64,000 nucleotides of DNA from Saccharopolyspora phatthalungensis (GCF_014203395.1 NZ_JACHIW010000001.1:2790001-2854000), one strand, 5' to 3'; shown: positions 48,107 through 57,333, counted from the stretch's first letter. A program made the numbers and translations. Notes: generated from the sequence alone by a model not told the origin.

Positions 48107-50536
48107 TTAACTCGGTAGTGGGCGCGTCGTCGAACTGGTCGACGACGCGGTGCTGCTTGGCTGTGTGGTGCTGTTGGGTGATGTGGTGCGGCCCGGCGGG
48201 GTGGTGCTGCTGCTCGGTGGTGTGGTGCTGGTGTTCGGTGGTGTGGTGCTGGTGCTACTGGGTTGCGTCGAGGTCGCCGGTGGCGTGGTGCTGCTGGGCG
48301 GCCCCGAGGTCGTCGGCGACGTGGTGCCGGTCGACGGTTCCGACGTGGTCGAGGGTGTGATCGGCGTCGTACCGCTCGTCGGCGGTCCCGGCGGCGTCGA
48401 GTTCGGCGGCCAAGGCCACCAGCACGGCGATGGATGCCACGGCGGCCGGGTACTCCAGTCCGACGGGTACCAAGGCCGCGGCAATCCCCAACCGGGCTGC
48501 TGCCACCACCACGGGCACTCCGGCGGCGTGCTCGCGCTCGTCGGACTGCTCGGGGTCGGTGTCGATGTCGGTGGAGCCGGTTCGGGCGGCAGGACTTCCC
48601 AGGGATACCAGAGCCGAACGGTGGCCGTATCGCTGTCGCGGCTTGATCCCAAGGTGGCGGTCACCGGGATCGTCACGTCGCGGAAATTCGGTCCGTGAAC
48701 CCACGACCACGGGTAGCCCGGCAGCCCGGTCAGCCACACATGGCCGGTGAAGGACTCGCCCGGGGCCAGGTCGGCGGCGCACCGGATCCGGTCCCGCTCG
48801 ACGGGCCAGACCTCGCACTCCGGCGGTAGCCCGATCGCCCGAACGTCTTCGGGCAACTGGGCAATGGCCTCGGCGTGTCCGGTGCTCGTCCCGGTGTTGC
48901 GCACGTCGATCTCGATCCGGCTGTGCAGCCACGGCGCGTGATCCCAGGTCGAGGTCTGCACTGCTACGCCGTCGACCGGCGTGCGCGGCTGGATCACGAC
49001 CGGCACGGTCGGCAGCCGCAACTGGATTTCGTTGCCCGCGCTGATGCTCGCGGTGATATCGCCGCCGGTGGCGGTCTCGTCGGCCTGGACGCGGTAGTCG
49101 AAGACGAACGACTCACCGGGCCGCAGACCGCGATCGGTGGTGCAGGCGATCGTGCCGGGCCGGCTCGCGCAGCGCACCGACGGTGCGTCGGGCGCCTGGA
49201 CATGAATCGGGGTCGAGGAGGCGAACCAGCTCTGCGGTGTGGTCGCGGCCGGCCCAGATCGGACGGCGGTCGGCAGTTGCGCGGACACGCCCCGGGGCAA
49301 GGTCAGTGTGGAGGTGACCGGTTCGGACGGGCCGGAACCGGTGTTGCGCACCGTGATCGGCAACGCCGCCGGATCCCCGCCGGCGACCAGCCGGATCGGC
49401 TCGGCGGGTCCCGTGGCGGTAATGCCCGGAGACGCCGGTGGCGGTGGAGGGGGCGCCGGGGCGGGTGGTGGCGGCTGTGGCGTCGGCTTGGCCGGCAGTT
49501 GCGGCGCCGGAGACCGCGGCGGGGGCGGCTGGACCACGGCCGGCGGCGGCAGAGTCAACGCGACCGGCACCTGCTGGTCCGTCCCGGAGGTCAGGGCGAG
49601 GGTGATGGCCACGGCCAGTGCCGCCGTAGCCGCCCCGGCGATGATCGCCTGCCGAGGACCGCCGCTGACCGCGCCCGCGGCGCCGGAGGCGCTGACCGCG
49701 GCCCCGGCTGCCGTTGCGCCGGAGGACGAGGCGGCGAGGTAGCCGGCGACGGAACCACCGAGCACCAGCGGCGCGATGATCACCCGCAGCGCACCGTTGA
49801 CATCGGCGAGTTCCGCGGCCAACGCGCGGCAGCGATCGCAGCCGTCAAGGTGCGCTTCCACCTGGGCCGTTTCCCGCTTGGACAGCCCGCTCCGGGTCCA
49901 CGCACCGAGCCGTTCGGCGGTGGCCCGGCATTGCTCCACATTGGATTCGGCGTCGTTCAGCCGCCCGAGGTGCACCTGCAGGTAGGCCTGGCGGAGCCCC
50001 TCGCGAGCCCGGTAGGCGAGCGCGGAAACCCCGTTGGGGCTCAACCCGAGCAACGGCGCCACCTCGGCCGGGGTCTGGCCCTCGACCTCGACGTGCCACA
50101 GCACGGTCTGCCAGCGTTCCGGTAGCCGGGCGAACGCCTGCGCGGCGAGCGTGCGCTCCAGCCCGGCGACCGCCGTGTCGGTGAACGGCACGCTGACGTC
50201 GGCGCCCGACACCTCCGCGACGTCGTCGGCGAGCTGCACCTTTCGTTCCCGACGGGTGCGGTCGTAGGCGGTGTTGCGCAGGGCGGTCAGTAGGTAGGCG
50301 CGGAAGGCAGTGTTGGGCCCGCGCCCGTCGCGGAGCGTGTCGAGCACCTTCGCGAATGCCTCGGACACCAGGTCGTCGGCTTCGGCCGAAGACTTCGCGA
50401 CCTGCCGCGCCATGTTGTACGCCGCACCGACGTGCCGTTCGTAGAGCTGCGCGTAGGCCGCGGAGGAGCCGTTGCGGACCTCCTCCAGTAGTTCGCCGTC
50501 GCTTGGGCCCTGCACTTCCGCCGGAACTGTCGCCAC
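48107..50536 (-). CDS. ECF sigma factor fused to anti-sigma, membrane and extracellular regions
   Basis: An 809-residue protein. Residues 10-170 form an ECF sigma factor: region 2 (LYERHVGAAYNMARQVA, DDLVSEAFAKVLDTLRDG) and region 4 (ARLPERWQTVLWHVEVEGQTPAEVAPLLGLSPNGVSALAYRAREGLRQAYLQ, shown in parts). Residues 200-235 carry a zinc-binding anti-sigma motif, HLDGCDRCRAL. A membrane segment follows near residue 295 (AIIAGAATAALAVAITLAL), then a Pro-rich spacer, about 250 residues of extracellular DUF11/Ig-like sequence with paired cysteines, and a long Ser/Thr/Pro-rich C-terminal tail. The sigma domain must be held at the membrane unless cleaved. GTG start at 50536 has GAGGAAGG upstream. Confidence 0.85.
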   Translation of the reverse strand: MATVPAEVQGPSDGELLEEVRNGSSAAYAQLYERHVGAAYNMARQVAKSSAEADDLVSEAFAKVLDTLRDGRGPNTAFRAYLLTALRNTAYDRTRRERKVQLADDVAEVSGADVSVPFTDTAVAGLERTLAAQAFARLPERWQTVLWHVEVEGQTPAEVAPLLGLSPNGVSALAYRAREGLRQAYLQVHLGRLNDAESNVEQCRATAERLGAWTRSGLSKRETAQVEAHLDGCDRCRALAAELADVNGALRVIIAPLVLGGSVAGYLAASSSGATAAGAAVSASGAAGAVSGGPRQAIIAGAATAALAVAITLALTSGTDQQVPVALTLPPPAVVQPPPPRSPAPQLPAKPTPQPPPPAPAPPPPPPASPGITATGPAEPIRLVAGGDPAALPITVRNTGSGPSEPVTSTLTLPRGVSAQLPTAVRSGPAATTPQSWFASSTPIHVQAPDAPSVRCASRPGTIACTTDRGLRPGESFVFDYRVQADETATGGDITASISAGNEIQLRLPTVPVVIQPRTPVDGVAVQTSTWDHAPWLHSRIEIDVRNTGTSTGHAEAIAQLPEDVRAIGLPPECEVWPVERDRIRCAADLAPGESFTGHVWLTGLPGYPWSWVHGPNFRDVTIPVTATLGSSRDSDTATVRLWYPWEVLPPEPAPPTSTPTPSSPTSASTPPECPWWWQQPGWGLPRPWYPSDWSTRPPWHPSPCWWPWPPNSTPPGPPTSGTTPITPSTTSEPSTGTTSPTTSGPPSSTTPPATSTQPSSTSTTPPNTSTTPPSSSTTPPGRTTSPNSTTQPSSTASSTSSTTRPLPS

Positions 50537-50738
50537 GCCGCACCTTCCTCCCCTCGCCGGGCTGTGTCGATCTTGATCCGCTAGTCCTAGGGAGTCGCCC
50601 TGGGCGAACACCATGACGCGTCAAAGCCGAAAAATTATTGTGATCTAGATCGTATTCCGTGCGCCAACGGGAGCACCGTCATGGGCGACCCCTTGTTCCG
50701 TCCCGTCGACAGGAAGTCTCTGAGGAGGGACGTTGAGC

Positions 50739-51542
50739 ATGCGGGAGTGGTCACTGAGGTGTGACGCGACGACAGCGCAGGCGCAGCGGCGAGCCTTGCG
50801 ATCCCGCTGGCGCACCGCGAGCCTCGCGGCCGGATGGCCGTTCCCGAGCGACTGGGGAGCGGATGTGGTGGACGCGGTGTGCGCAGCGGTCATCGCCGGA
50901 GACGACTTGGCGGAGCCGCTGGCCGAGCTCGGCGCGTCCCGGGCGGAAGCGGGCGTCGGGCTCGCCGCGACGTTGCAGGACGTCGCCGCGCTGCACGCGG
51001 TTTCGGCAGGGGAGCACGACGGCCTGGTGTTCGCGGACCCGGATGCGGTGCCGACCGCGATACTGCGGACGACCGCGCTTGGTTGGGCGGAGGTGATGGC
51101 CCGGTTGTCGGGCGGGCGCGAGGTCGAGGATCCGCTGACCGGCCTGACCACCGCGAGCTACCTGCGCACCCGGCTACGCGAGGTGTACCGGGCGGCTCGT
51201 GCCGAAGGGCGGCGGGCCGGTGACGGGCACGTGCTGGTCACGGTTTCGCTGGGCGTCACGCCCGACGGTTATGCCCGGATGATGGCGATGGTGTTGATCG
51301 CCGACGCCCTGCGGACCGTGTTCGACGGCGGGGAAACGACGTCGCTGCTGCGGTCGGCGACCGCAGCGGTACTGGCGGCGCGCGACCGGCTGCTACCCGC
51401 CCGCTGCCTCAAGGCCCGCTGGATGATCCAGCACCGCCTGGCGGCGGATCCGGCCCTGCGCGGTTGCCAGTCGGTGCAACTGCGGGAAGAACTTCTGCCC
51501 GCGGATCACGGCGAAGCCTGCGATCTGCTGGCAACCCTGTGA
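50739..51542 (+). CDS. Degenerate GGDEF-like protein
   Basis: A 267-residue protein. The middle carries EDPLTGLTTASYLRTRLREVYR, the DPLTGL-type opening of GGDEF (diguanylate cyclase) domains, then GDGHVLVTVSLG. The GGDEF catalytic loop itself is replaced by FDGGETTSLLRSATAAVLAAR. The N-terminal 120 residues are helical. It therefore probably does not make cyclic-di-GMP but may bind a ligand or partner. It is divergent from the sigma-factor fusion gene, 200 bp apart. ATG at 50739; a TTG two codons upstream is possible. Confidence 0.6.
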   Translation: MREWSLRCDATTAQAQRRALRSRWRTASLAAGWPFPSDWGADVVDAVCAAVIAGDDLAEPLAELGASRAEAGVGLAATLQDVAALHAVSAGEHDGLVFADPDAVPTAILRTTALGWAEVMARLSGGREVEDPLTGLTTASYLRTRLREVYRAARAEGRRAGDGHVLVTVSLGVTPDGYARMMAMVLIADALRTVFDGGETTSLLRSATAAVLAARDRLLPARCLKARWMIQHRLAADPALRGCQSVQLREELLPADHGEACDLLATL

Positions 51543-51543
51543 C

Positions 51544-51589
51544 GGCGATTTCAAGGGAAATCGGTGGGTCGAGTTCCCGTGAAATCGCC
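51544..51589. terminator. Hairpin between the GGDEF-like gene and purK
   Basis: GGCGATTTCA (51544-51553) and TGAAATCGCC (51580-51589) form a 10-bp stem, extended by GGGAA/TTCCC across one-base bulges. It starts 2 nt after a stop codon. Confidence 0.75.
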
Positions 51590-51656
51590 TGTGAGGTAGG
51601 TCGCGTTGGCCGGTCCCGGCGCGGGTGCCTCGAGCCCGCCGCTCTACGCTGACGAG

Positions 51657-52841
51657 GTGGACCACCGCACCGGAACCCCAGTTGTCGGCATGATCGGTGG
51701 TGGCCAGCTCGCGAGGATGACCCACCAGGCGGCGATCCCGTTGGGGCAGTCGCTGAAGGTGCTGGCCACCTCGAAGGACGATGCCGCCGCGCTTGTCGCG
51801 CCGAACGTGGAGATCGGCCACCACACGGATCTCGAAGCGCTGAAGAACTTCGCGCAGGGGTGCGATGTGGTCACCTTCGACCACGAGCACGTGCCCGGTG
51901 AACACCTCCGCGCACTGGCCGCGTCCGGGGTTTCCGTGCAACCCGGTCCGGATGCTTTGTTGCACGCGCAGGACAAGCTCGTGATGCGCCGCGAACTCGC
52001 CGAGCTCGGCTTGCCGGTGCCGCCGTTCGCCGAGGTGACCAAGGTCGCCGACGTGCTGGAGTTCGGCGCGGAGCACGGCTGGCCGTGCGTGCTGAAGACC
52101 GCCCGCGGCGGCTACGACGGTCGTGGCGTGTGGGTGCTCGACACCCCGGACGGTGCCGCGCGCACCGTCACCGAACTGCTGGAAAGCGGCTCGCCGCTGC
52201 TCGTCGAGCAACGGGTCGCGCTGCGCCGTGAGCTCGCTGCGCTGGTCGCGCGCTCGCCGTTCGGGCAGGGCGCGGTGTGGCCGCTGGTGGAGACGGTGCA
52301 GCAGGACGGCATCTGCATGCAGGTGCTCGCCCCGGCTCCGAACGCCTCGCCGGAATTGGTTGAGCAGGCCCAGGGCGTCGCGCTGAAGATCGCCGAATCG
52401 CTCGACGTCACCGGGGTGCTCGCGGTCGAGCTGTTCGAGACCGACAACGGCCTGATGATCAACGAGTTGGCCATGCGGCCGCACAACTCCGGGCACTGGA
52501 CCATCGAAGGCTCTCGCACTTCTCAGTTCGAGCAGCACCTCCGGGCGGTGCTGGACTACCCGCTGGGCAGCACCGAGCAGACCGCGCCGGCCGTGGTGAT
52601 GGCCAACCTGCTGGGCTCGCCGACCGAGCTCAAGATGGGCGTGGACGAGCGGCTGCACCACTTGTTCGCCCGCTACCCGCACGCCAAGGTCCACCTGTAC
52701 GGCAAGAGCGAACGCCCGGGGCGCAAGCTCGGCCACGTGACCTTGCTCGGCGACCGGATGGACGAGGTGCGGGAACAGGCGAGGCTGGCCGCGCACTGGC
52801 TGTCGCACGCCGAGTGGCTCGACGGCCACCAGATCCACTGA
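51657..52841 (+). CDS. purK: 5-(carboxyamino)imidazole ribonucleotide synthase
   Basis: A 394-residue ATP-grasp enzyme of purine synthesis, converting AIR plus bicarbonate to N5-CAIR. Visible are the N-terminal [29 protein letters not shown], the ATP-grasp [16 protein letters not shown] loop, the [28 protein letters not shown] block (shown in parts as [16 protein letters not shown]) and the C-terminal [16 protein letters not shown]. The GTG at 51657 lies 6 nt after TACGCT (51645-51650), a leaderless start identical in layout to that of birA. purE follows 29 nt later. Confidence 0.94.
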   Translation: MDHRTGTPVVGMIGGGQLARMTHQAAIPLGQSLKVLATSKDDAAALVAPNVEIGHHTDLEALKNFAQGCDVVTFDHEHVPGEHLRALAASGVSVQPGPDALLHAQDKLVMRRELAELGLPVPPFAEVTKVADVLEFGAEHGWPCVLKTARGGYDGRGVWVLDTPDGAARTVTELLESGSPLLVEQRVALRRELAALVARSPFGQGAVWPLVETVQQDGICMQVLAPAPNASPELVEQAQGVALKIAESLDVTGVLAVELFETDNGLMINELAMRPHNSGHWTIEGSRTSQFEQHLRAVLDYPLGSTEQTAPAVVMANLLGSPTELKMGVDERLHHLFARYPHAKVHLYGKSERPGRKLGHVTLLGDRMDEVREQARLAAHWLSHAEWLDGHQIH

Positions 52842-52870
52842 CACAACGCAGCGAAGCGAGAGGTCCGAGC

Positions 52871-53392
52871 GTGGCAGGCGAGAACCCACTGGTCGGCGTG
52901 ATCATGGGCAGCGATTCCGACTGGCCGGTGATGCAGGCCGCCGCGGACGCGCTCACCGAATTCAGCGTGCCCTTCGAAGCCGGTGTCTACTCCGCGCACC
53001 GCACGCCGCAGCGGATGCTCGATTACGCGCGCACCGCGGCCGATCGCGGCATCCGGGTGATCATCGCCGGCGCGGGGGGCGCGGCGCACCTGCCAGGCAT
53101 GGTCGCCTCGGCCACCGTGCTGCCGGTGATCGGTGTCCCGGTGCCGTTGAAATACCTCGACGGTATGGATTCGCTGCTGTCCATCGTGCAGATGCCGGCC
53201 GGGGTTCCGGTGGCGACGGTGTCGGTGGGCGGGGCCCGCAACGCGGGTCTGCTCGCGGTCCGGACGCTGGCGGCGGATTCCGGCGAGCTGGGCGCCCGGC
53301 TGCGCGCCGACATGGCCAGGTTCCAGTCGGATCTGGAAAGCATGGTCCTCGACAAGCACACCGCGCTGCGGCAGAAGGCCGGCCAAGACTGA
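52871..53392 (+). CDS. purE: N5-carboxyaminoimidazole ribonucleotide mutase
   Basis: A 173-residue class I PurE, which converts N5-CAIR to CAIR right after PurK. The active-site loops are clear: [29 protein letters not shown] (SAHRTP), [46 protein letters not shown] (in parts). GTG at 52871. It is in one transcript with purK. Confidence 0.95.
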   Translation: MAGENPLVGVIMGSDSDWPVMQAAADALTEFSVPFEAGVYSAHRTPQRMLDYARTAADRGIRVIIAGAGGAAHLPGMVASATVLPVIGVPVPLKYLDGMDSLLSIVQMPAGVPVATVSVGGARNAGLLAVRTLAADSGELGARLRADMARFQSDLESMVLDKHTALRQKAGQD

Positions 53393-53459
53393 GTTTCGGT
53401 GACCTCCGGCCACGATTTGATCAACTTCGAGGTGCTCAACCGGGTTCGGAAACGAGCAC

Positions 53460-54173
53460 TCAGGGCGCCAGTTCGACGGTGATGCGTTCGTCGGACCGGC
53501 GTCGGCCCAGTTGCTGTGGGTCGAGGTTGGTGCAGTGCACCAGGGATGCCTGCGCGGCCAATACGGCGAGGAAACCGTCCACCACGCCACCCGGCAGGCT
53601 CCACTCCAATGTGGACAGAACGCGGTCGTCGGGACCGATGTGCAAGGTTTCGGCGCGCCGCCTGGCCTCGTTGATCACGTCGTCGACCGACCGGTCCAGC
53701 AGCGCCGGATCGCCGCCGCCGACCGGCGAGATCGGGCTGAAGTCGTCACCATGCACCCGGATGTCCGACACGTAGTCGGCGATCCCGTCCGGCAGGCCCC
53801 GCACCGGCGCACCGAGGGCGTCCAGCCCCACGGCCGCGACGGTGTGCGCGCCCTTGCCACTGTCCAGATCGGACGCCGGGACGAACGCCACCTCGGCACC
53901 CCGCGGGTCATCCGTGATGTGCGCCCCGCACCACCAGGATCCCAGCAGCACCCCGACGGTCTGCCAGTGCGCCGGCAGTGCCACGAGCACCGGCGCGCCC
54001 GGTTCCAGGTCGAGCTCGTCGACGAGCCAGTTCGCAGTCTTCGCCGCCCAGTTCGCGGTGGTCGCGCGGGACAGCTCGATGCGCGCCCCGGTGGCGTCGT
54101 CGTAGTGCGTGATCAGCGGCTTCGGCGCCCCGCTGGTCAATAGCGGACCGAGCAGTGCCTGGGTAACGCTCAT
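53460..54173 (-). CDS. TIGR03089-family protein
   Basis: A 237-residue protein of the actinobacterial TIGR03089 family (M. tuberculosis Rv3268), resembling the N-terminal part of acyl-adenylate-forming enzymes: ITHYDDATGARIELSRATTANWAAKTANWLVDEL (in parts) and APVLVALPAHWQTVGVLLGSWWCGA. It lacks the C-terminal AMP-binding domain, so it is probably not an active ligase. Its place next to purE and LCP genes is conserved. The ATG at 54173 is 6 nt after TACGCT (54180-54185), a leaderless start. Confidence 0.82.
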   Translation of the reverse strand: MSVTQALLGPLLTSGAPKPLITHYDDATGARIELSRATTANWAAKTANWLVDELDLEPGAPVLVALPAHWQTVGVLLGSWWCGAHITDDPRGAEVAFVPASDLDSGKGAHTVAAVGLDALGAPVRGLPDGIADYVSDIRVHGDDFSPISPVGGGDPALLDRSVDDVINEARRRAETLHIGPDDRVLSTLEWSLPGGVVDGFLAVLAAQASLVHCTNLDPQQLGRRRSDERITVELAP

Positions 54174-54243
54174 GGCCCGAGCGTAACGTCAGGGTTCAGT
54201 GTTCGAAGTCGCGGAGCCGTCGAACTTCGTGCTTCGGCACACA

Positions 54244-54291
54244 GGGTTGGCGATTTCGCGCTTGGCCCCAAGGGCAATCCGGACAGGCGCT
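54244..54291. repeat. Intergenic repeat, copy 2
   Basis: GGGTTGGCG followed by ATTTCGCGC at the left and CCCAAGGGCAATCCGGACAG plus GCGCT at the right, matching the segment at 13595-13649 in order and spacing. It abuts the left end of the insertion sequence and was downstream of the LCP gene before the insertion. Confidence 0.5.
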
Positions 54292-54293
54292 AG

Positions 54294-56040
54294 TCCCGTG
54301 TTTCGCACATGGGGGTGGTTGGGGTTGGAAGAGCGTTCCGCTTTGATCATCTTATCGTTGCGGGATGCGTGCACGACCGCTTCCGCAACCGATGGTCTTC
54401 GGTGGGCCGAGTGTGGAAAAGATGCTGGGTGCGTTGCCGGTGGTGGCCGACTACTGCGGCAGGTTGGACCTGGCCGGGATTATCGACCGGGCCTGCCCGG
54501 TGCGTGATGTGGCGATCCTGTCGCATGGGCAGGTGATCGAGGCGTTGGTGGCGAATCGGTTGACCTCGCCGACGCCGTTGTTGCGGGTCACCGATTGGGC
54601 GCGGGCATGGGCGGTGGAGGAAGTGCTGGGTATCGACCCCGCCAGGCTCAATGACGACCGGATCGCCCGCGCGTTGGACGCGATCGCCCCGGAGCTGGAC
54701 CGGATCGTGGGATCGGTGGGGGCGCGAGCGATCTCGGCGTTCGGGCTGGATGTGTCCCGGTTGCATTGGGATATGACGTCGATCTCGCTGTATGGCGCAT
54801 ACGAACAGACCGATCCCGGCTACGCCGCACCACGATTCGGGCACCCGAAAGACCGTCGCCCGGATCTCAAGCAGGTCCAGGCCGGACTGGCGGTCACCGG
54901 CGACGGCGGGATACCGGTGCTGCATCGTGGCTACGACGGCGGCGCGGGAGAGGTCGCCCAGGTAGTGGGGGCGATGACCGCGCTGAAAAACCTTGCCGGG
55001 CCACGGGATTTTCTGTTGGTGGGGGACTCGAAGCTGATCTCCTACGGCAACCTGCACGCCATGGTCACCGCGGGCGTGAGATTCATCGCCCCGGCATCCA
55101 AGCTCTACGTCCGCGCCGCCGAGTTGGCCGCACTCGACCCGCAGGCGGCCACGGTTGTGGATTACGTAGCTGGACGGGACACCGGTAAACCAGCCGATCG
55201 CCGCGGCGCCTGGCGGGTCATGGAGGACACACTGAGCCTGCCCGGCAAGCGCAAGACCGACCCGGTACTGCGGCTGCGACGGGTGTTCGTGCACTCCACC
55301 GCCCGAGCGACGGCTGCCATGGCGGCACGGGCGAAGAAACTCGACCGGGCCCGCGGCGACCTCGACCGGGTCGTGCGTGGCCTGGGGTCGCGGCACTACC
55401 CGAGTGAGCACGCCGTCACCGACCGGGTCACCACCATCGCCCGCACCCGCCGTGTCAAGACCTACCTGCGCACCCAGGTCGGCACCGACCCCGTCACCGG
55501 TAAACCCACCCTGACGTGGTGGTTCGATCAGACCGCGCTGGATGCCGAGGCCTCCACCGACGGCTGGTACGCCCTGTTGACCAACCTGCCCGCCACCGTC
55601 ACCGCCGCCGAGGTCCTCACCCGCTACAAGGGCCAGGAAGTGGTGGAACGCCGCTACTCGGCGTTCAAGGGCCCCCTGGCGGTGGCACCGATGTTCCTCA
55701 AGACCAACCGGCGCATCGCCGCCCTGCTCACCGTGATCTGTCTCGCCCTTCTCGTCTTCTGCCTGATCGAACGCGCCGTGCGGACCGCGATCGCTCCGGA
55801 GGTCAGGATGGCCGGCCTGTATCCCGGTCAGAAAGCCAAACCCACCGGCCGCTTGATCTTCCAGGCCCTGTCCGAACTCCGGCTGATCCCCGCCACCACC
55901 GGCCAACCCGCGACCATCCCGCAACCCGGGCCGGTCCAGACCCGACTACTCAACCTGCTTGCCGTCGATCCCACCCGACCGCCATGATCATCCGGCATAC
56001 CCGGGTTCGTCCCACCCTCACCAATGTGCGAAAGACGCGG
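54294..56040 (+). mobile_element. IS1634-type insertion sequence
   Basis: An element of about 1.75 kb with one transposase gene. The ends carry imperfect inverted repeats sharing TTTCGCACAT: left 54294-54310 (TCCCGTGTTTCGCACAT) and right 56024-56040 (complement CCGCGTCTTTCGCACAT). CTAG flanks both ends (54290-54293 and 56041-56044) and is a candidate 4-bp target duplication. The right CTAG supplies the stop codon of the LCP gene. The transposase is full length, so the element may be active. Confidence 0.75.
54365..55987 (+). CDS. IS1634-family transposase
   Basis: A 540-residue DDE transposase. The N-terminal DUF4277-like part (FGGPSVEKMLGALPVVADYC) is followed by the first catalytic Asp near LHWDMTSISLYG, the second in LLVGDSKLISYGN and the glutamate region in YKGQEVVERRYSAFKGPL, with VAPMFLKTNRRIAALLTVI, as expected of the IS1634 group of the IS4 superfamily. 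It would cut and paste the element. No frameshift or early stop is seen. The ATG at 54365 is close to the left repeat. Confidence 0.85.
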   Translation: MRARPLPQPMVFGGPSVEKMLGALPVVADYCGRLDLAGIIDRACPVRDVAILSHGQVIEALVANRLTSPTPLLRVTDWARAWAVEEVLGIDPARLNDDRIARALDAIAPELDRIVGSVGARAISAFGLDVSRLHWDMTSISLYGAYEQTDPGYAAPRFGHPKDRRPDLKQVQAGLAVTGDGGIPVLHRGYDGGAGEVAQVVGAMTALKNLAGPRDFLLVGDSKLISYGNLHAMVTAGVRFIAPASKLYVRAAELAALDPQAATVVDYVAGRDTGKPADRRGAWRVMEDTLSLPGKRKTDPVLRLRRVFVHSTARATAAMAARAKKLDRARGDLDRVVRGLGSRHYPSEHAVTDRVTTIARTRRVKTYLRTQVGTDPVTGKPTLTWWFDQTALDAEASTDGWYALLTNLPATVTAAEVLTRYKGQEVVERRYSAFKGPLAVAPMFLKTNRRIAALLTVICLALLVFCLIERAVRTAIAPEVRMAGLYPGQKAKPTGRLIFQALSELRLIPATTGQPATIPQPGPVQTRLLNLLAVDPTRPP

Positions 56041-57333
56041 CTAGTTGACGCAGGGGATCCCGCCATCGGAGGTGATCGGCTGCTCGCGGTGCGCGGTGCC
56101 GTCCAGCCGCAACCGCGGCGCCGAAACCAGCCGCGGTGCTTCCGGGGCCGGTGCCACCGTCAACTTGGCGAAGAAGTCCTGCGCCACGCGAGGTTCGACG
56201 TTGATGATGAACTGCCCCCGGTCGTCGCGGGTTCCGGTGTCGGTCACCGGCAGCGTCAAGAACGTGACCCGCCCCGCGGCGAGTTCCTGCATCTGCTGCA
56301 CGAAACCGAGTGCGTCCCACTTATCGTCGAGCACCACGGCACGGCGGGTGGCCGCCACCAGATCTTTGATCATCGCCGGGTCCGTGAGCGTGCCGGTGGA
56401 CAGCACCTTGCTGGCCAGTCCGGCCATGAACGACTGCTGACGCACGATCCGGTCCAGGTCGCCGCGCGGCAGGCCGTGCCGCTGCCGCACGAACGCCAGC
56501 GCGTCGCCGCCGGAAATGGTGTGCCGCCCGGCGGCGAACTCGGCGCCGGAGTCCTTGTCGCTGGTGGCCCGTTGCAGACAGACGTCAACCCCGCCAACGG
56601 CCTCGGTGAGCTCGAAGAATCCGAGCAGGTTGATTTCCGCGTAGTGGTCGATGCGCACCCCGGTGAGGTTCTGCACGGTCTGCACCAGCGCACGCTGCCC
56701 GGCCAGCCGGGCGGCGTGCTCGACCTCCGGCTCCGGCATGCCGCCGGCGCGTAGCCGCTCCGCGGTAGCGCCCTTGGTCAGCCCGTAGACGGCGTTGATC
56801 TTCTCCGGACGGCCACCCGGCACGTCGGTGTAGGTGTCGCGCGGAATGGAGACCGCCGTTGGCTGTGCCGTGTTGTTCGGAATCCGGATCACCACGAGGC
56901 TGTCGGTGTTCAGGCCCCCGGCCGCCTCGGTGCGAAGCTGCTTTAACACGGTTTCCGGCAGCGGATTGCCCTGTGCGTCGGTGCGGCTGTCGCTGCCGAC
57001 CAGCAGCACGTCCGTCGCGCCGTCGTCGGAGGACGGCGCCTGCGGCACGTCCGCGAGGACCTTGGCCGAACTGACGTCGCTGAGCCGGTCCACCACGATC
57101 CAACCAATGGCGGTAAGGGCGAGCACCGCGGCCGAAACCAGCGCCAGCACGCTTCGGCCGGCGATGCGGATCCCGGTCCGATGCGGACCGGTCGACCCCG
57201 CAGCTTCCGGTTCCTGTTCCGGTTCGCCCACCTTCGCCACCCCCACGCCGTTGCCCTGACGACGAACCAGGTTAACCGGCGCCGGAACCGGAGGGGCCCA
57301 GACCGGCGGCCAATCGTGACCAGAACCTTGCAC
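56041..57333 (-). CDS. LytR-CpsA-Psr (LCP) family protein
   Basis: A 430-residue membrane-anchored LCP enzyme that ligates envelope glycans such as arabinogalactan to peptidoglycan. A cytoplasmic N-terminus is followed by a membrane segment near residue 65-80 (VLALVSAAVLALTAIGWIVV) and the extracellular LCP domain: TDVLLVGSDSRTD, DSLVVIRIPNN, AVSIPRDTYTDVPG, KINAVYGLTKG, HYAEINLLGFFELTEAVGGVDVCLQ (in parts), GDALAFVRQRHGL. It lacks the extra C-terminal domain of its neighbour and ends PCVN. The GTG at 57333 is used; later in-frame GTG starts near 57249 are possible. The stop codon TAG overlaps the CTAG at the IS end. Confidence 0.88.
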   Translation of the reverse strand: MQGSGHDWPPVWAPPVPAPVNLVRRQGNGVGVAKVGEPEQEPEAAGSTGPHRTGIRIAGRSVLALVSAAVLALTAIGWIVVDRLSDVSSAKVLADVPQAPSSDDGATDVLLVGSDSRTDAQGNPLPETVLKQLRTEAAGGLNTDSLVVIRIPNNTAQPTAVSIPRDTYTDVPGGRPEKINAVYGLTKGATAERLRAGGMPEPEVEHAARLAGQRALVQTVQNLTGVRIDHYAEINLLGFFELTEAVGGVDVCLQRATSDKDSGAEFAAGRHTISGGDALAFVRQRHGLPRGDLDRIVRQQSFMAGLASKVLSTGTLTDPAMIKDLVAATRRAVVLDDKWDALGFVQQMQELAAGRVTFLTLPVTDTGTRDDRGQFIINVEPRVAQDFFAKLTVAPAPEAPRLVSAPRLRLDGTAHREQPITSDGGIPCVN

